Origin: Leptospirillum sp.
Lineage (GTDB): Bacteria; Nitrospirota; Leptospirillia; Leptospirillales; Leptospirillaceae
NCBI GenBank assembly: GCA_027346125.1
Contig: DAIEST010000114.1
Location: 1 to 14,089, forward strand
Direction: 5' to 3'
DNA length: 14,089 nt
The position numbers and the translations under genes were made by a program. The notes beneath the pieces are model-generated. The model worked only from the letters and a program-made list of their open reading frames with translations. It was not told the origin of the DNA and ran no database searches. Positions within the stretch are counted from its first letter, which is position 1. Every line of letters starts with the position of its first letter. This document shows positions 1-6,984 of this stretch, in pieces.

Positions 1-321
1 ATCGACCACCAGCAGGGCACCTTCGCAAGCGGCCAGACTTCTTGAGACCTCATAGGTGAAATCGACATGTCCAGGCGTATCGATCAGATTCAGCAGGTAA
101 TCCTTTCCATCCTGGGCACGGTAGACAAGACGCACGGTATGGGCCTTGATCGTTATGCCGCGTTCCCGTTCAAGGTCCATCGCATCAAGCTGCTGATCCC
201 TGGTCTCTCTTGCCGAAACCGATCCCGTCCGTTCAAGAAGGCGATCTGCCAGTGTCGATTTTCCATGATCAATATGTGCAATGATGCAAAAATTCCGGAT
301 TCGTTCCAGCGGAAAACTCAA
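1..321 (-). CDS. lepA: Elongation factor 4 (LepA), N-terminal part, cut by window edge
   Basis: Ribosome-associated translational GTPase that back-translocates or remodels stalled ribosomes. Translating the minus strand from position 321 gives 107 residues that are textbook LepA: G1/P-loop AHIDHGKS (residues 15-22), the phrase TLADRLLE after it, the G2 region RERGITIKA, and the G3 box DTPGH followed by VDFTYEVSRSLAAC. About five-sixths of the usual ~600-residue protein lies outside the window. The start is TTG at 321-319: an in-frame TAA at 336-334 rules out any longer form, and GGGAG lies 7 nt upstream. A good promoter sits at 355-383. The gene follows the GH15 gene on the same strand after about 100 bp but appears to have its own promoter. 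Identity is very secure; the TTG start is likely but inferred. Confidence 0.97.
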   Translation of the reverse strand, partial: MSFPLERIRNFCIIAHIDHGKSTLADRLLERTGSVSARETRDQQLDAMDLERERGITIKAHTVRLVYRAQDGKDYLLNLIDTPGHVDFTYEVSRSLAACEGALLVVD

Positions 322-354
322 AAAGTCACTCCCTTATCCTAAAAAGATCGACAG

Positions 355-383
355 ATCATATCAAACGCCCTGTAGGGGTGCAA
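355..383 (-). promoter_or_regulatory. Sigma70-type promoter of lepA
   Basis: On the minus strand, TTGCAC (383-378) is followed by exactly 17 bp and then TATGAT (360-355). A TG dinucleotide sits one base before the -10, giving an extended -10 form. Transcription would start near 348, about 27 nt before the TTG start of lepA. This is the best promoter match in the window. It was read by eye and not measured. Confidence 0.6.
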
Positions 384-386
384 TGA

Positions 387-399
387 GAACTCGGAGTTC
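387..399. repeat. 13-bp perfect palindrome upstream of the lepA promoter
   Basis: GAACTCGGAGTTC is self-complementary except for the central base (GAAC-N5-GTTC). It ends 4 bp upstream of the lepA -35 box and lies between the GH15 stop codon and the lepA promoter. It could be an operator for a dimeric regulator or a small RNA hairpin at the 3' end of the GH15 message. It superficially resembles GAAC/GTTC-type LexA boxes, but the spacing (N5 rather than N4) does not match. Function unknown. Confidence 0.35.
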
Positions 400-420
400 A
401 GAACCTTTCCTGAAAGAGTC

Positions 421-2403
421 TTACCTGGCAGGTGCGTCCCATGGGTGAGGCTGCGGAGAGAGCTGCGATGAAAGAGCGGAAACTGAAATGACCCATTCGG
501 CATGACTCCAGGCCAGCGGAGACACTGAAAGTCTGGCCCCCGTCACCGGATGGACCTGTTCCGGAAGCATCCCGCTCTCCCCTGCACGGTCCACGACCCA
601 GTCGATCAGTGAGAGGACCTCCCGATTGGTCATAGGAGACGGAGTTGTCATAATCTTCCACTGAAGAATCCATAACGTCGCAATCACCCATGGGTTTCCC
701 GGAACCGAACCATCCTGCTGATAATAATAGTCATTCTGGTATCTGGCGATCCCACCGATCGGTCCCGGTACCCAGAGCCTCTTTTCCAGCCAATCCATTG
801 TCCGTATGAGCCGTGCATCCTGATTTGGAAGAACCTGGAACTGGAACAGTGCGGCAATACTCGCGTCCGGAGTCCGATCAGGATGGAGAACTCCGTTTTG
901 ATCCAGAACCAGACCCCTCAAGAATACCCCCGACTCCGTATCGAAAAGCCGTGCAAGGATACCTGATCGGACATCTTCCGCCGCTTTCCTGAAACGGTCC
1001 CTTTCCTCGCAATCCCCGAACCCTTCCGCAAATCGTGAAGCTGCCCAAAGTCCTGCATAAACGCTCGATGCCGTATGAGTGGAAACGCCAGGACGCTCCT
1101 CCCATAAATCATAACTGGGAAGAGGCAACCCGGTTCTCAAATCCCTGAATCCCGACAGAAATCGCGCGGCAGGAAGTACAAAATGGTGGTAGAGGGGGCG
1201 AATCGTGTCGAGATCCCTATACCGTTCGAAATGCCGGTAAAGGGCCCAGATTGGCAGAGCCGTTTCATCCGCCTGGATGGGGTACAGTGGCGTTCCGGGT
1301 GTTCCGGAAGGATGCCAGGACGACCCGATGGAAAGGTTGGGGTGATATTTGTGGTGGAGGAACCCCTGAGGGGAGAGGAGAGACGGCAAAAGCGAATAGA
1401 ACTTCCGGGTAAAGTCTCCGAAACCGGCAAGGTCGAGTGCATAGGCCATCATGGCCGCGTCTCTTGGCCAGAGATAGGCATACGTATCCTGTGAAAAACT
1501 TAACGCTTCCGAATCGACGGCCGCTACAACGGCCCCTCCCGCGTCCCAATGTGTTCTGAGGAGAATCAGGCTAAGCTCGTAGAGCTTTCGGATAGGCTCA
1601 GAAAGAGCCTTTAACGGAAGCACGTGTGAATCGATCCAGTAGTTCCAGAAACCCTGGGACTCACCCAGAGAACGGCTTACTCCCTTCTTCCGGATTTGAG
1701 CCAAAGTATCGCAAACCTTGTTGTGCGATGTTCCGCACACAATCATATAAGTGAACGATTTCCTCTCTTCGGGATCCAGAAGAAGTGCCACGGAAAACGC
1801 AGAGTCCACTGCGCCCTGGGCAATGGGATTGCCTCCCAGGTGGCCATCTTCGGCGTCCTTCCATGTGCCCTCCCGATTCCCATGTCTCTTTCCGCAAGCA
1901 AACTCAAGGATCCGCGCCTGACCATGACCAGGATCATCAAGTGCCACGAGAAAATACCGTTCGTCTTTGTAATGGAGCAGAGCATCCGTCTCTGGAAGAT
2001 AAACTGCCGTATCCCCGATGTCCGAATACTGGATCATGAAATCCTGGTGAAAGAAAATTGTGACTGCCAGGGGATCACTCCCCGGATTCTCTACAGTCAC
2101 ACGTCGAAAGAAAACGTCAACGTCCAAATCTACCCAGTCCTCAAATCCGAGCGACCAGTTCCTGGGTGTTTTCCAGACAAAATGGACGTCCCCGGTCATG
2201 GTTCGATCCCGATAGCGGTGTGAAACGAGATCAGAGCTCTCGACCCAACGGAAAACCCCTTCCACCATCACACCGATACGAAAACCTGCCGGTCCCACAT
2301 GATTTTCTTTGCCAACATGGGGATAGGTGATCTCCCGGATCCGGTGGTGATCATCAAATGCAACAAAAAGCCGGCCATTGGCGACCGGCAGAAAACGGGC
2401 CAT
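421..2403 (-). CDS. GH15 family glucan hydrolase (glucoamylase/trehalase type), paralog 1
   Basis: Predicted inverting glycoside hydrolase of family GH15 (660 aa) that releases glucose from alpha-glucans or trehalose; the substrate cannot be told from sequence. Residues 1-250 form the N-terminal beta-rich domain typical of bacterial GH15 proteins (LPVANGRLFVAFD, REITYPHVGKENH). An (alpha/alpha)6 barrel follows. Its landmarks are YLWPRD at 310-315, SYDLWEER at 430-437 with E435 as likely general acid, and GMLPEQ at 611-616 with E615 as likely general base. It ends with the conserved PLAWSHAEWV block. There is no signal peptide, so it should act in the cytoplasm, for example on glycogen. The start is ATG 2403-2401, which has AGGAG four bases upstream and lines up with the N-terminus of paralog 2. 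An ATG eight codons earlier has no ribosome binding site. The gene is divergent from hisS. Confidence 0.9.
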   Translation of the reverse strand: MARFLPVANGRLFVAFDDHHRIREITYPHVGKENHVGPAGFRIGVMVEGVFRWVESSDLVSHRYRDRTMTGDVHFVWKTPRNWSLGFEDWVDLDVDVFFRRVTVENPGSDPLAVTIFFHQDFMIQYSDIGDTAVYLPETDALLHYKDERYFLVALDDPGHGQARILEFACGKRHGNREGTWKDAEDGHLGGNPIAQGAVDSAFSVALLLDPEERKSFTYMIVCGTSHNKVCDTLAQIRKKGVSRSLGESQGFWNYWIDSHVLPLKALSEPIRKLYELSLILLRTHWDAGGAVVAAVDSEALSFSQDTYAYLWPRDAAMMAYALDLAGFGDFTRKFYSLLPSLLSPQGFLHHKYHPNLSIGSSWHPSGTPGTPLYPIQADETALPIWALYRHFERYRDLDTIRPLYHHFVLPAARFLSGFRDLRTGLPLPSYDLWEERPGVSTHTASSVYAGLWAASRFAEGFGDCEERDRFRKAAEDVRSGILARLFDTESGVFLRGLVLDQNGVLHPDRTPDASIAALFQFQVLPNQDARLIRTMDWLEKRLWVPGPIGGIARYQNDYYYQQDGSVPGNPWVIATLWILQWKIMTTPSPMTNREVLSLIDWVVDRAGESGMLPEQVHPVTGARLSVSPLAWSHAEWVISVSALSSQLSPQPHPWDAPAR

Positions 2404-2467
2404 TTCGCTCCTGTCTTTCCATAACAACCCGGGAAGATTTCCTAATCGGTCTCAATACTGAAAAAGG

Positions 2468-2496
2468 TTGCCGCTCATGATTGCGACCGCTAAAAT
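2468..2496 (+). promoter_or_regulatory. Probable hisS promoter
   Basis: TTGCCG (2468-2473), a 17-bp spacer, then TAAAAT (2491-2496) match sigma70 boxes well. Transcription would start near 2503 and leave a leader of about 110 nt before the GTG start of hisS. I see no T-box, riboswitch or histidine-rich leader peptide in that leader. The same 211-bp divergent region must also drive the GH15 gene on the minus strand, but I could not find a convincing promoter for it. Confidence 0.45.
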
Positions 2497-2614
2497 GATT
2501 TAGCTGTGCCCGGTTATGATAACTTATGGTATTCTGTGCGGCTTGGAAAAATTCAAGTCCAACGTTACGGCTTGTAGCAGGTTCAAGGTACTTTCGGAGC
2601 CAGAAGGGAATAGC

Positions 2615-3901
2615 GTGTCTTTACCGATTCGGGCCCCCAGAGGAGTTAAGGATATCATACCTCCGGACGCAATCCGGTTCGAGAAGATATTTGAAGATAC
2701 CACAGGGATCCTCGAGACGGGTGGTTTCCAGAAAATCCTTCTTCCCCTGTTCGAGTCCGCAACCCTCTTTTCCCGTTCCATCGGAGGAGCGACCGATATC
2801 GTTGAAAAAGAGATGTACACCTTCGAAGACAAAGGAGGGGATCTGTTTGCCCTTCGCCCGGAAGGCACGGCATCGCTTCTACGGGCGGCCATCGAACATC
2901 ATCTGGTCGATCCCGGAAAGATCGTCCGGCTCTCCTATGGCGGTCCCATGTTCCGACATGAACGCCCACAAGCCGGCAGGCTTCGTCAGTTTCATCAGAT
3001 CGGAGCTGAAATACTGGGCCCACTGACACCATCGGACGATGTGGATCTGATTTCACTCATCCATCGGATGGCGGTGTCATTCTCCATCCCATCATGGAGG
3101 CTTCTCCTGAACAATATGGGATGTTCCGTCTGTCGTCCATCCTACAGGGAAGCGCTCGTTTTATATCTGAGCCAGCACGAACAGAGCCTCTGCCCAACTT
3201 GCCGTCATCGCACAAAAGTCAACCCTCTGCGTGTTCTGGACTGCAAAACACCTTCCTGTCAGAACATCCTTGAAACGGTGCCCAGGATTACAGACTTTCT
3301 CTGTCCCAAGTCCCAATCCCATTTCGAACAGGTGAAGTCGGAACTCGACAGCCTCGACATCCCTTACACATTATCACACCAACTTGTCCGTGGACTTGAT
3401 TACTATACTGAAACAACATTCGAATTCGTGTCAGACGCTTTGGGAGCACAATCCACCTGGGCAGCCGGAGGCCGGTATGACGGTCTGTGCCAGGAGCTTG
3501 GTGGTCCGGACATTCCGGGATTCGGATTCGCAGCAGGCGTCGAGCGACTCTGGCTCCTGAGAGAAAAAGCCGGTACACTTCCTGTTGTGGCCTCGCCACC
3601 GGTGTGGATGACTGTTTTCCCGCTCATGACAGAAGCGCGTCCTTCAGCCCTCAAACTGATCCGGAACCTCCGGGAGAACTCCATTCCCACAACCGGATTC
3701 TTTGGATCCGTAAAAATCAAATCCGCATTCAGACAAGCCGAGCGGGAAGGTTCCCGGTTCATAGCCTTCATTGGGGAAGATGAACTCAGATCAGAAACGG
3801 TTTTGATCAAGGATCTTAAAACGGGAGAACAAACCTCCTACCCGATAAAGGAATTCTCCTTCATAGCCCAGAACATCCGGAAGACAATCCTTCCGGCATA
3901 A
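2615..3901 (+). CDS. hisS: Histidyl-tRNA synthetase
   Basis: Class II synthetase that charges tRNA-His with histidine in the cytoplasm (428 aa, normal length). It opens with PIRAPRGVKDIIPPDA. Further landmarks are motif 1 around residues 37-48, RPEGTA at 81-86, motif 2 with FRHERPQAGRLRQFHQIG at 113-130, the histidine-binding RGLDYYTETTFE at 259-270, and motif 3 GFGFAAGVERL at 302-312. A C-terminal anticodon-binding domain follows. A cysteine set (170, 173, 193, 196, 210, 215) in the insertion domain, including the phrase NPLRVLDC, is common in bacterial HisRS and marks this as a true synthetase and not HisZ. The start is GTG 2615, with AAGGGA five bases upstream. The frame is open back to an ATG at 2516, but that ATG has no ribosome binding site and the extra 33 residues do not fit the family. 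Confidence 0.96.
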   Translation: MSLPIRAPRGVKDIIPPDAIRFEKIFEDTTGILETGGFQKILLPLFESATLFSRSIGGATDIVEKEMYTFEDKGGDLFALRPEGTASLLRAAIEHHLVDPGKIVRLSYGGPMFRHERPQAGRLRQFHQIGAEILGPLTPSDDVDLISLIHRMAVSFSIPSWRLLLNNMGCSVCRPSYREALVLYLSQHEQSLCPTCRHRTKVNPLRVLDCKTPSCQNILETVPRITDFLCPKSQSHFEQVKSELDSLDIPYTLSHQLVRGLDYYTETTFEFVSDALGAQSTWAAGGRYDGLCQELGGPDIPGFGFAAGVERLWLLREKAGTLPVVASPPVWMTVFPLMTEARPSALKLIRNLRENSIPTTGFFGSVKIKSAFRQAEREGSRFIAFIGEDELRSETVLIKDLKTGEQTSYPIKEFSFIAQNIRKTILPA

Positions 3902-3942
3902 TCCGGCAGCAGTCGCTCACCCTTCCGAAAAGGGGAAAATTC

Positions 3943-6000
3943 ATGCCACGGGATCTGCCGATCGGGAATGGCTCCCTGTTTCTCTCTTTTGACGAACATT
4001 ACCAGATCCGTGAAATCACCTACCCCTTCGCCGGAGCGGAAAACCATACAGTCGGTCATCCATGCCGATTCGGCTTCTTTACTGGGGGACACCTTTACTG
4101 GATCAATACCCGTGACTGGGAGCTTTCCCTTCTCTACCAGAAACACTCCGTCACCACCAACGTAACAGGTCATTCCCCCTCTCTTGGGCTTTCCTTCCAG
4201 TCGAGAGACTGTGTCGATTTCTACGAAAACGTCTGGATCCGGGAACTCTCTGTCACAAATAACACCACGACACCACAGGAAGTGCGCCCATTTTTCAGCT
4301 TTGATTTCCATATTAACGGAACTGAAGTGGGAGACACGGCCGCGTTCAACCCGACTCAAAAGACAATCACTCATTACAAAAAAGGATTGTACTTCACATT
4401 CAACCTGCTCCACCCCGACGAAGGCCCAGGAATTACCTCCTATGCGACAGGCCGGAAAGAACTTCCCGGAAGCGATGGAACATACCGGGACGCCGAGGAC
4501 GGGATTCTTTCCCTCAACCCGATCGCACAAGGATCCGTAGACTCAACGTTCGGATCCTCACTCATGATCTTGCCCGGAGAAACGCAGAAATTGTTCGTCT
4601 GGATGATCATTGCCGATTCCTGGGATCAATCTGAACAGTTGATGAGGTTTGTCACAGAACGCCACCCGGCAAGCTTTCTCGAGCGCACTCACAATTACTG
4701 GAAATTCTGGGTGGATCAGGATTGCTTCCATTCCAATCTGGGAGGAGTCCGCATTCCCAGCCTGTCCGGCGATCCAGACAAGGATATCTCCTACAGGCTG
4801 AGACAGTTCATCCCCGAAGAATTCCAGGACGCATACGCCCGAAGCCTTCTCATTCTCCGGACGCATGTTTCCAACAACGGGGCCAGCGCAGCCAGTATCG
4901 ACTCCGACAGTCTCTACATCTCAAGAGACACATACAGTTATCTCTGGCCTCGAGATGGCGCGAACATCGCACTCGCTTTTTCACAGGCTGGCTATCATGG
5001 GCTCGCCAGAAGGTTCTACTATTTCTGCGGGGATATCATCAAGAAGGAAGGGTATTTCCTGCACAAATACAATCTGGATGGCTCCCTGGCTTCATCCTGG
5101 CATCCATGGATTCGAAACCATGCCTTCCAGTTACCCATCCAGGAAGATGAGACCGGTTATATTCTCTGGACGCTCAAGGAACATTTCCAGATCGACCGGG
5201 ATTTCGATTTCATCACACCCCTGTACAAAAAAATCATCAAGCCTGCCGGGATCTTTCTCAGGGATTACCGGGACCTTTCCACCGGACTTCCCCTCTCTTC
5301 CTACGACCTTTGGGAGGAACGACATGGCACATTCCTGCACACAACTGCGCTCGTATGGGCCGGCCTCATGGGGGCAGCCTATTTTTCCGGATCGTTCGGA
5401 GAAACCCCCTTGTGTCATTCCTTTTTAAAAGCGGCGAATGAAATCAAGAGCGGTGTCATGACGTTCATGAGAAACCCTGAAAAAACAATCTTCTACCGAT
5501 CGGTCCAGATCGAAGAAGGTCAGGTCACCGAGACAGATGACACGCCGGATATCAGCGCGATGACACTGATCGAAACCGGCTTTCTGGACCCGGACAATCC
5601 TGACGAGCGGCTCATGATCATCGCTTTGCTCGAGCGCATGGAGAAAGCACTGAAGGTTCCCGGTCCCATTGGCGGATATGCCCGATATGTCGGTGATCAA
5701 TACTATCTATCCGATGAATCCCGGAAATTGTCAGTACCTGGAAACCCCTGGTTCATTTCGGCTTTCTGGATGGCCCAAGGGTATATCCGGCTTGGAACGG
5801 AAGAGTCTCTGGGAAAAGCCTTGACCCTTCTCCGATGGGGAATTTCTCAATCCTCCCCTTCCGGAGTCATGGCCGAACAACTCGACCCCACCAGCGGAAA
5901 TTCCCTTTCAGTGGCTCCCCTGGCCTGGAGCCACGCAGCCCTGATCAATGCACTCCATGCTCTGGCCCATCACCGGATGGCTCTCTCCAGGATCCCCTGA
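3943..6000 (+). CDS. GH15 family glucan hydrolase (glucoamylase/trehalase type), paralog 2
   Basis: Second GH15 protein (685 aa), clearly homologous along its whole length to the one at 421-2403. Shared blocks include the N-terminus (LPIGNGSLFLSFDEHYQIRE), DAEDG...LNPIAQGSVDS, and YLWPRD at 333-338. It also shares SYDLWEER at 453-460 (general acid E458), GVMAEQLDP at 641-649 (general base E645) and PLAWSHAALI near the end. All expected catalytic residues are present, so it is likely active. There is no signal peptide, which predicts a cytoplasmic enzyme. It differs from paralog 1 by an insertion of roughly 25 residues around 264-296, just before the first barrel helices. The ATG has AGGGGA six bases upstream. 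It lies 41 bp after hisS with no terminator seen between, so the two are probably cotranscribed. Glucan versus trehalose as substrate is undetermined. Confidence 0.9.
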   Translation: MPRDLPIGNGSLFLSFDEHYQIREITYPFAGAENHTVGHPCRFGFFTGGHLYWINTRDWELSLLYQKHSVTTNVTGHSPSLGLSFQSRDCVDFYENVWIRELSVTNNTTTPQEVRPFFSFDFHINGTEVGDTAAFNPTQKTITHYKKGLYFTFNLLHPDEGPGITSYATGRKELPGSDGTYRDAEDGILSLNPIAQGSVDSTFGSSLMILPGETQKLFVWMIIADSWDQSEQLMRFVTERHPASFLERTHNYWKFWVDQDCFHSNLGGVRIPSLSGDPDKDISYRLRQFIPEEFQDAYARSLLILRTHVSNNGASAASIDSDSLYISRDTYSYLWPRDGANIALAFSQAGYHGLARRFYYFCGDIIKKEGYFLHKYNLDGSLASSWHPWIRNHAFQLPIQEDETGYILWTLKEHFQIDRDFDFITPLYKKIIKPAGIFLRDYRDLSTGLPLSSYDLWEERHGTFLHTTALVWAGLMGAAYFSGSFGETPLCHSFLKAANEIKSGVMTFMRNPEKTIFYRSVQIEEGQVTETDDTPDISAMTLIETGFLDPDNPDERLMIIALLERMEKALKVPGPIGGYARYVGDQYYLSDESRKLSVPGNPWFISAFWMAQGYIRLGTEESLGKALTLLRWGISQSSPSGVMAEQLDPTSGNSLSVAPLAWSHAALINALHALAHHRMALSRIP

Positions 6001-6039
6001 ACGAGTCCATCTCTTCAGGTTTGACCCTTCCTGTACACC

Positions 6040-6246
6040 TCAGCCTTTCTTGGGCTCTGTCTTCAATGGACAAGTCGAGAATCCCAGAAGAGCATAAAGC
6101 CCGCACCGCCCCACAAGCCCTGTAATCAGGGGAAGCACTCCGATCCACCCCCAATAGCTCTTGGGTCCCACAAAGACCAGCGAAATCAGGGCAAGACCAG
6201 CGACAATACGAATTCCCCTATCCAGTGTTCCTTCATTGACAGGCAT
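6040..6246 (-). CDS. Small membrane protein, DUF2892/YgaP transmembrane-domain type
   Basis: A 68-residue inner-membrane protein. The N-terminus (NEGTLDRGIRIVAGLAL), a first hydrophobic helix at about 11-27, a second at about 32-47, and the closing RCGLYALLGFSTCP with cysteines 48 and 59 are the hallmarks of the DUF2892 family. This family is the membrane part of YgaP-like rhodanese proteins and is also found as stand-alone small proteins. The rhodanese domain is absent here. The start ATG has GGAAGAGG six bases upstream. It lies downstream of nth on the same strand (about 80 bp gap) with its own likely promoter, and converges with the GH15 gene, whose stop is 39 bp away. Function unknown; a link to sulfur handling is only a family-based guess. 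Confidence 0.85.
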   Translation of the reverse strand: MPVNEGTLDRGIRIVAGLALISLVFVGPKSYWGWIGVLPLITGLVGRCGLYALLGFSTCPLKTEPKKG

Positions 6247-6301
6247 ACAACACCTCTTCCATATACCGATTGTTGTTATTCGATTGTCTTCCTTGCTTTA
6301 C

Positions 6302-6331
6302 TCTATACCTCATCATTCGCCAGATCCTCAA
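6302..6331 (-). promoter_or_regulatory. Likely promoter of the DUF2892 gene
   Basis: On the minus strand, TTGAGG (6331-6326) is followed by 18 bp and TATAGA (6307-6302). The start point would be near 6295, giving a leader of about 50 nt. The -35 overlaps the nth stop codon, so readthrough from the upstream operon is also possible. Read by eye only. Confidence 0.4.
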
Positions 6332-6984
6332 TCTTTGCGGAAATCTTTCCATGAAGAAGGGCAGATGTCCATCAGAACACACTGGCTGCAGAGTGGCTTC
6401 CGGGCCAGGCAGACATAACGTCCATGGAGAAGGAGTCGGGAAGAACCAGAAATCCAGGAGGATTCAGGCATCTGTCGTTTCAGGTCTTCCTCTATTTGCA
6501 CAGGATCCTCTGAAGTCGTCAGCAACAGTCTCAGGCTCACCCGCATGACATGCGTATCGACCGGAACGGCCGGAATGCCAAATCCGTGAGCCAGCACCAC
6601 ACTCGCAGTCTTTCTTCCCACGCCCGGAAGAGTCAGGAGATCCTCCATCCGGGTCGGAACGACTCCGCCGAATCGCTCGCAAACCGCCAATGACAAGCGG
6701 ATGATCTGTCCCGACTTGCGTCGAAAAAATCCGGTCGCCCGGATCAGTTCTTCCACCTCGGAAACCGTTGCCATGGACAGAGAACGGGCATCGGAAAACC
6801 GCTGGAAAAGCGCGGGGGTGACGGAATTGACTGTCCGGTCAGTCGACTGTGCCGAAAGAACGGTCGACACCAGAAGTTCGAATGCATTCGACGCGTCAAG
6901 CTCCATCCGGGGTTCCCCGATGGAACCCGTCAGTCTTTCAAGAATCATTGTCAAAGAAGGAGGATTTCGACCATCCCCCGACAT
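6328..6984 (-). CDS. nth: Endonuclease III (DNA glycosylase/AP lyase)
   Basis: Base-excision repair enzyme that removes oxidised pyrimidines and nicks the resulting abasic site (218 aa, normal size). It shows the helix-hairpin-helix LPGVGRKTA at 119-127 with catalytic Lys125. VDTHVMRV carries catalytic Asp143; the Lys-to-Asp spacing of 18 matches E. coli Nth (K120/D138). A C-terminal [4Fe-4S] motif has Cys192, 199, 202 and 208 in the canonical C-x6-C-x2-C-x5-C pattern. The ATG start shares its A with the lon TGA stop (TGATG), so it is probably translated by ribosomes finishing lon. It is the last gene of the ligase-hsp20-lon-nth run. Confidence 0.95.
   Translation of the reverse strand: MSGDGRNPPSLTMILERLTGSIGEPRMELDASNAFELLVSTVLSAQSTDRTVNSVTPALFQRFSDARSLSMATVSEVEELIRATGFFRRKSGQIIRLSLAVCERFGGVVPTRMEDLLTLPGVGRKTASVVLAHGFGIPAVPVDTHVMRVSLRLLLTTSEDPVQIEEDLKRQMPESSWISGSSRLLLHGRYVCLARKPLCSQCVLMDICPSSWKDFRKD

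Noticed and set aside
387..399. LexA/SOS box
   Set aside because: GAAC and GTTC half-sites are present but separated by five and not four bases, and lepA is not an SOS gene.
2516..2614. An N-terminal extension of HisRS from ATG 2516
   Set aside because: No ribosome binding site at 2516. The 33 extra residues do not fit the family, while GTG 2615 has a good Shine-Dalgarno and gives the normal N-terminus.
3838..4530. A 230-codon minus-strand open frame across the end of hisS and start of GH15 paralog 2
   Set aside because: Crosses two secure genes on the other strand and resembles nothing known.
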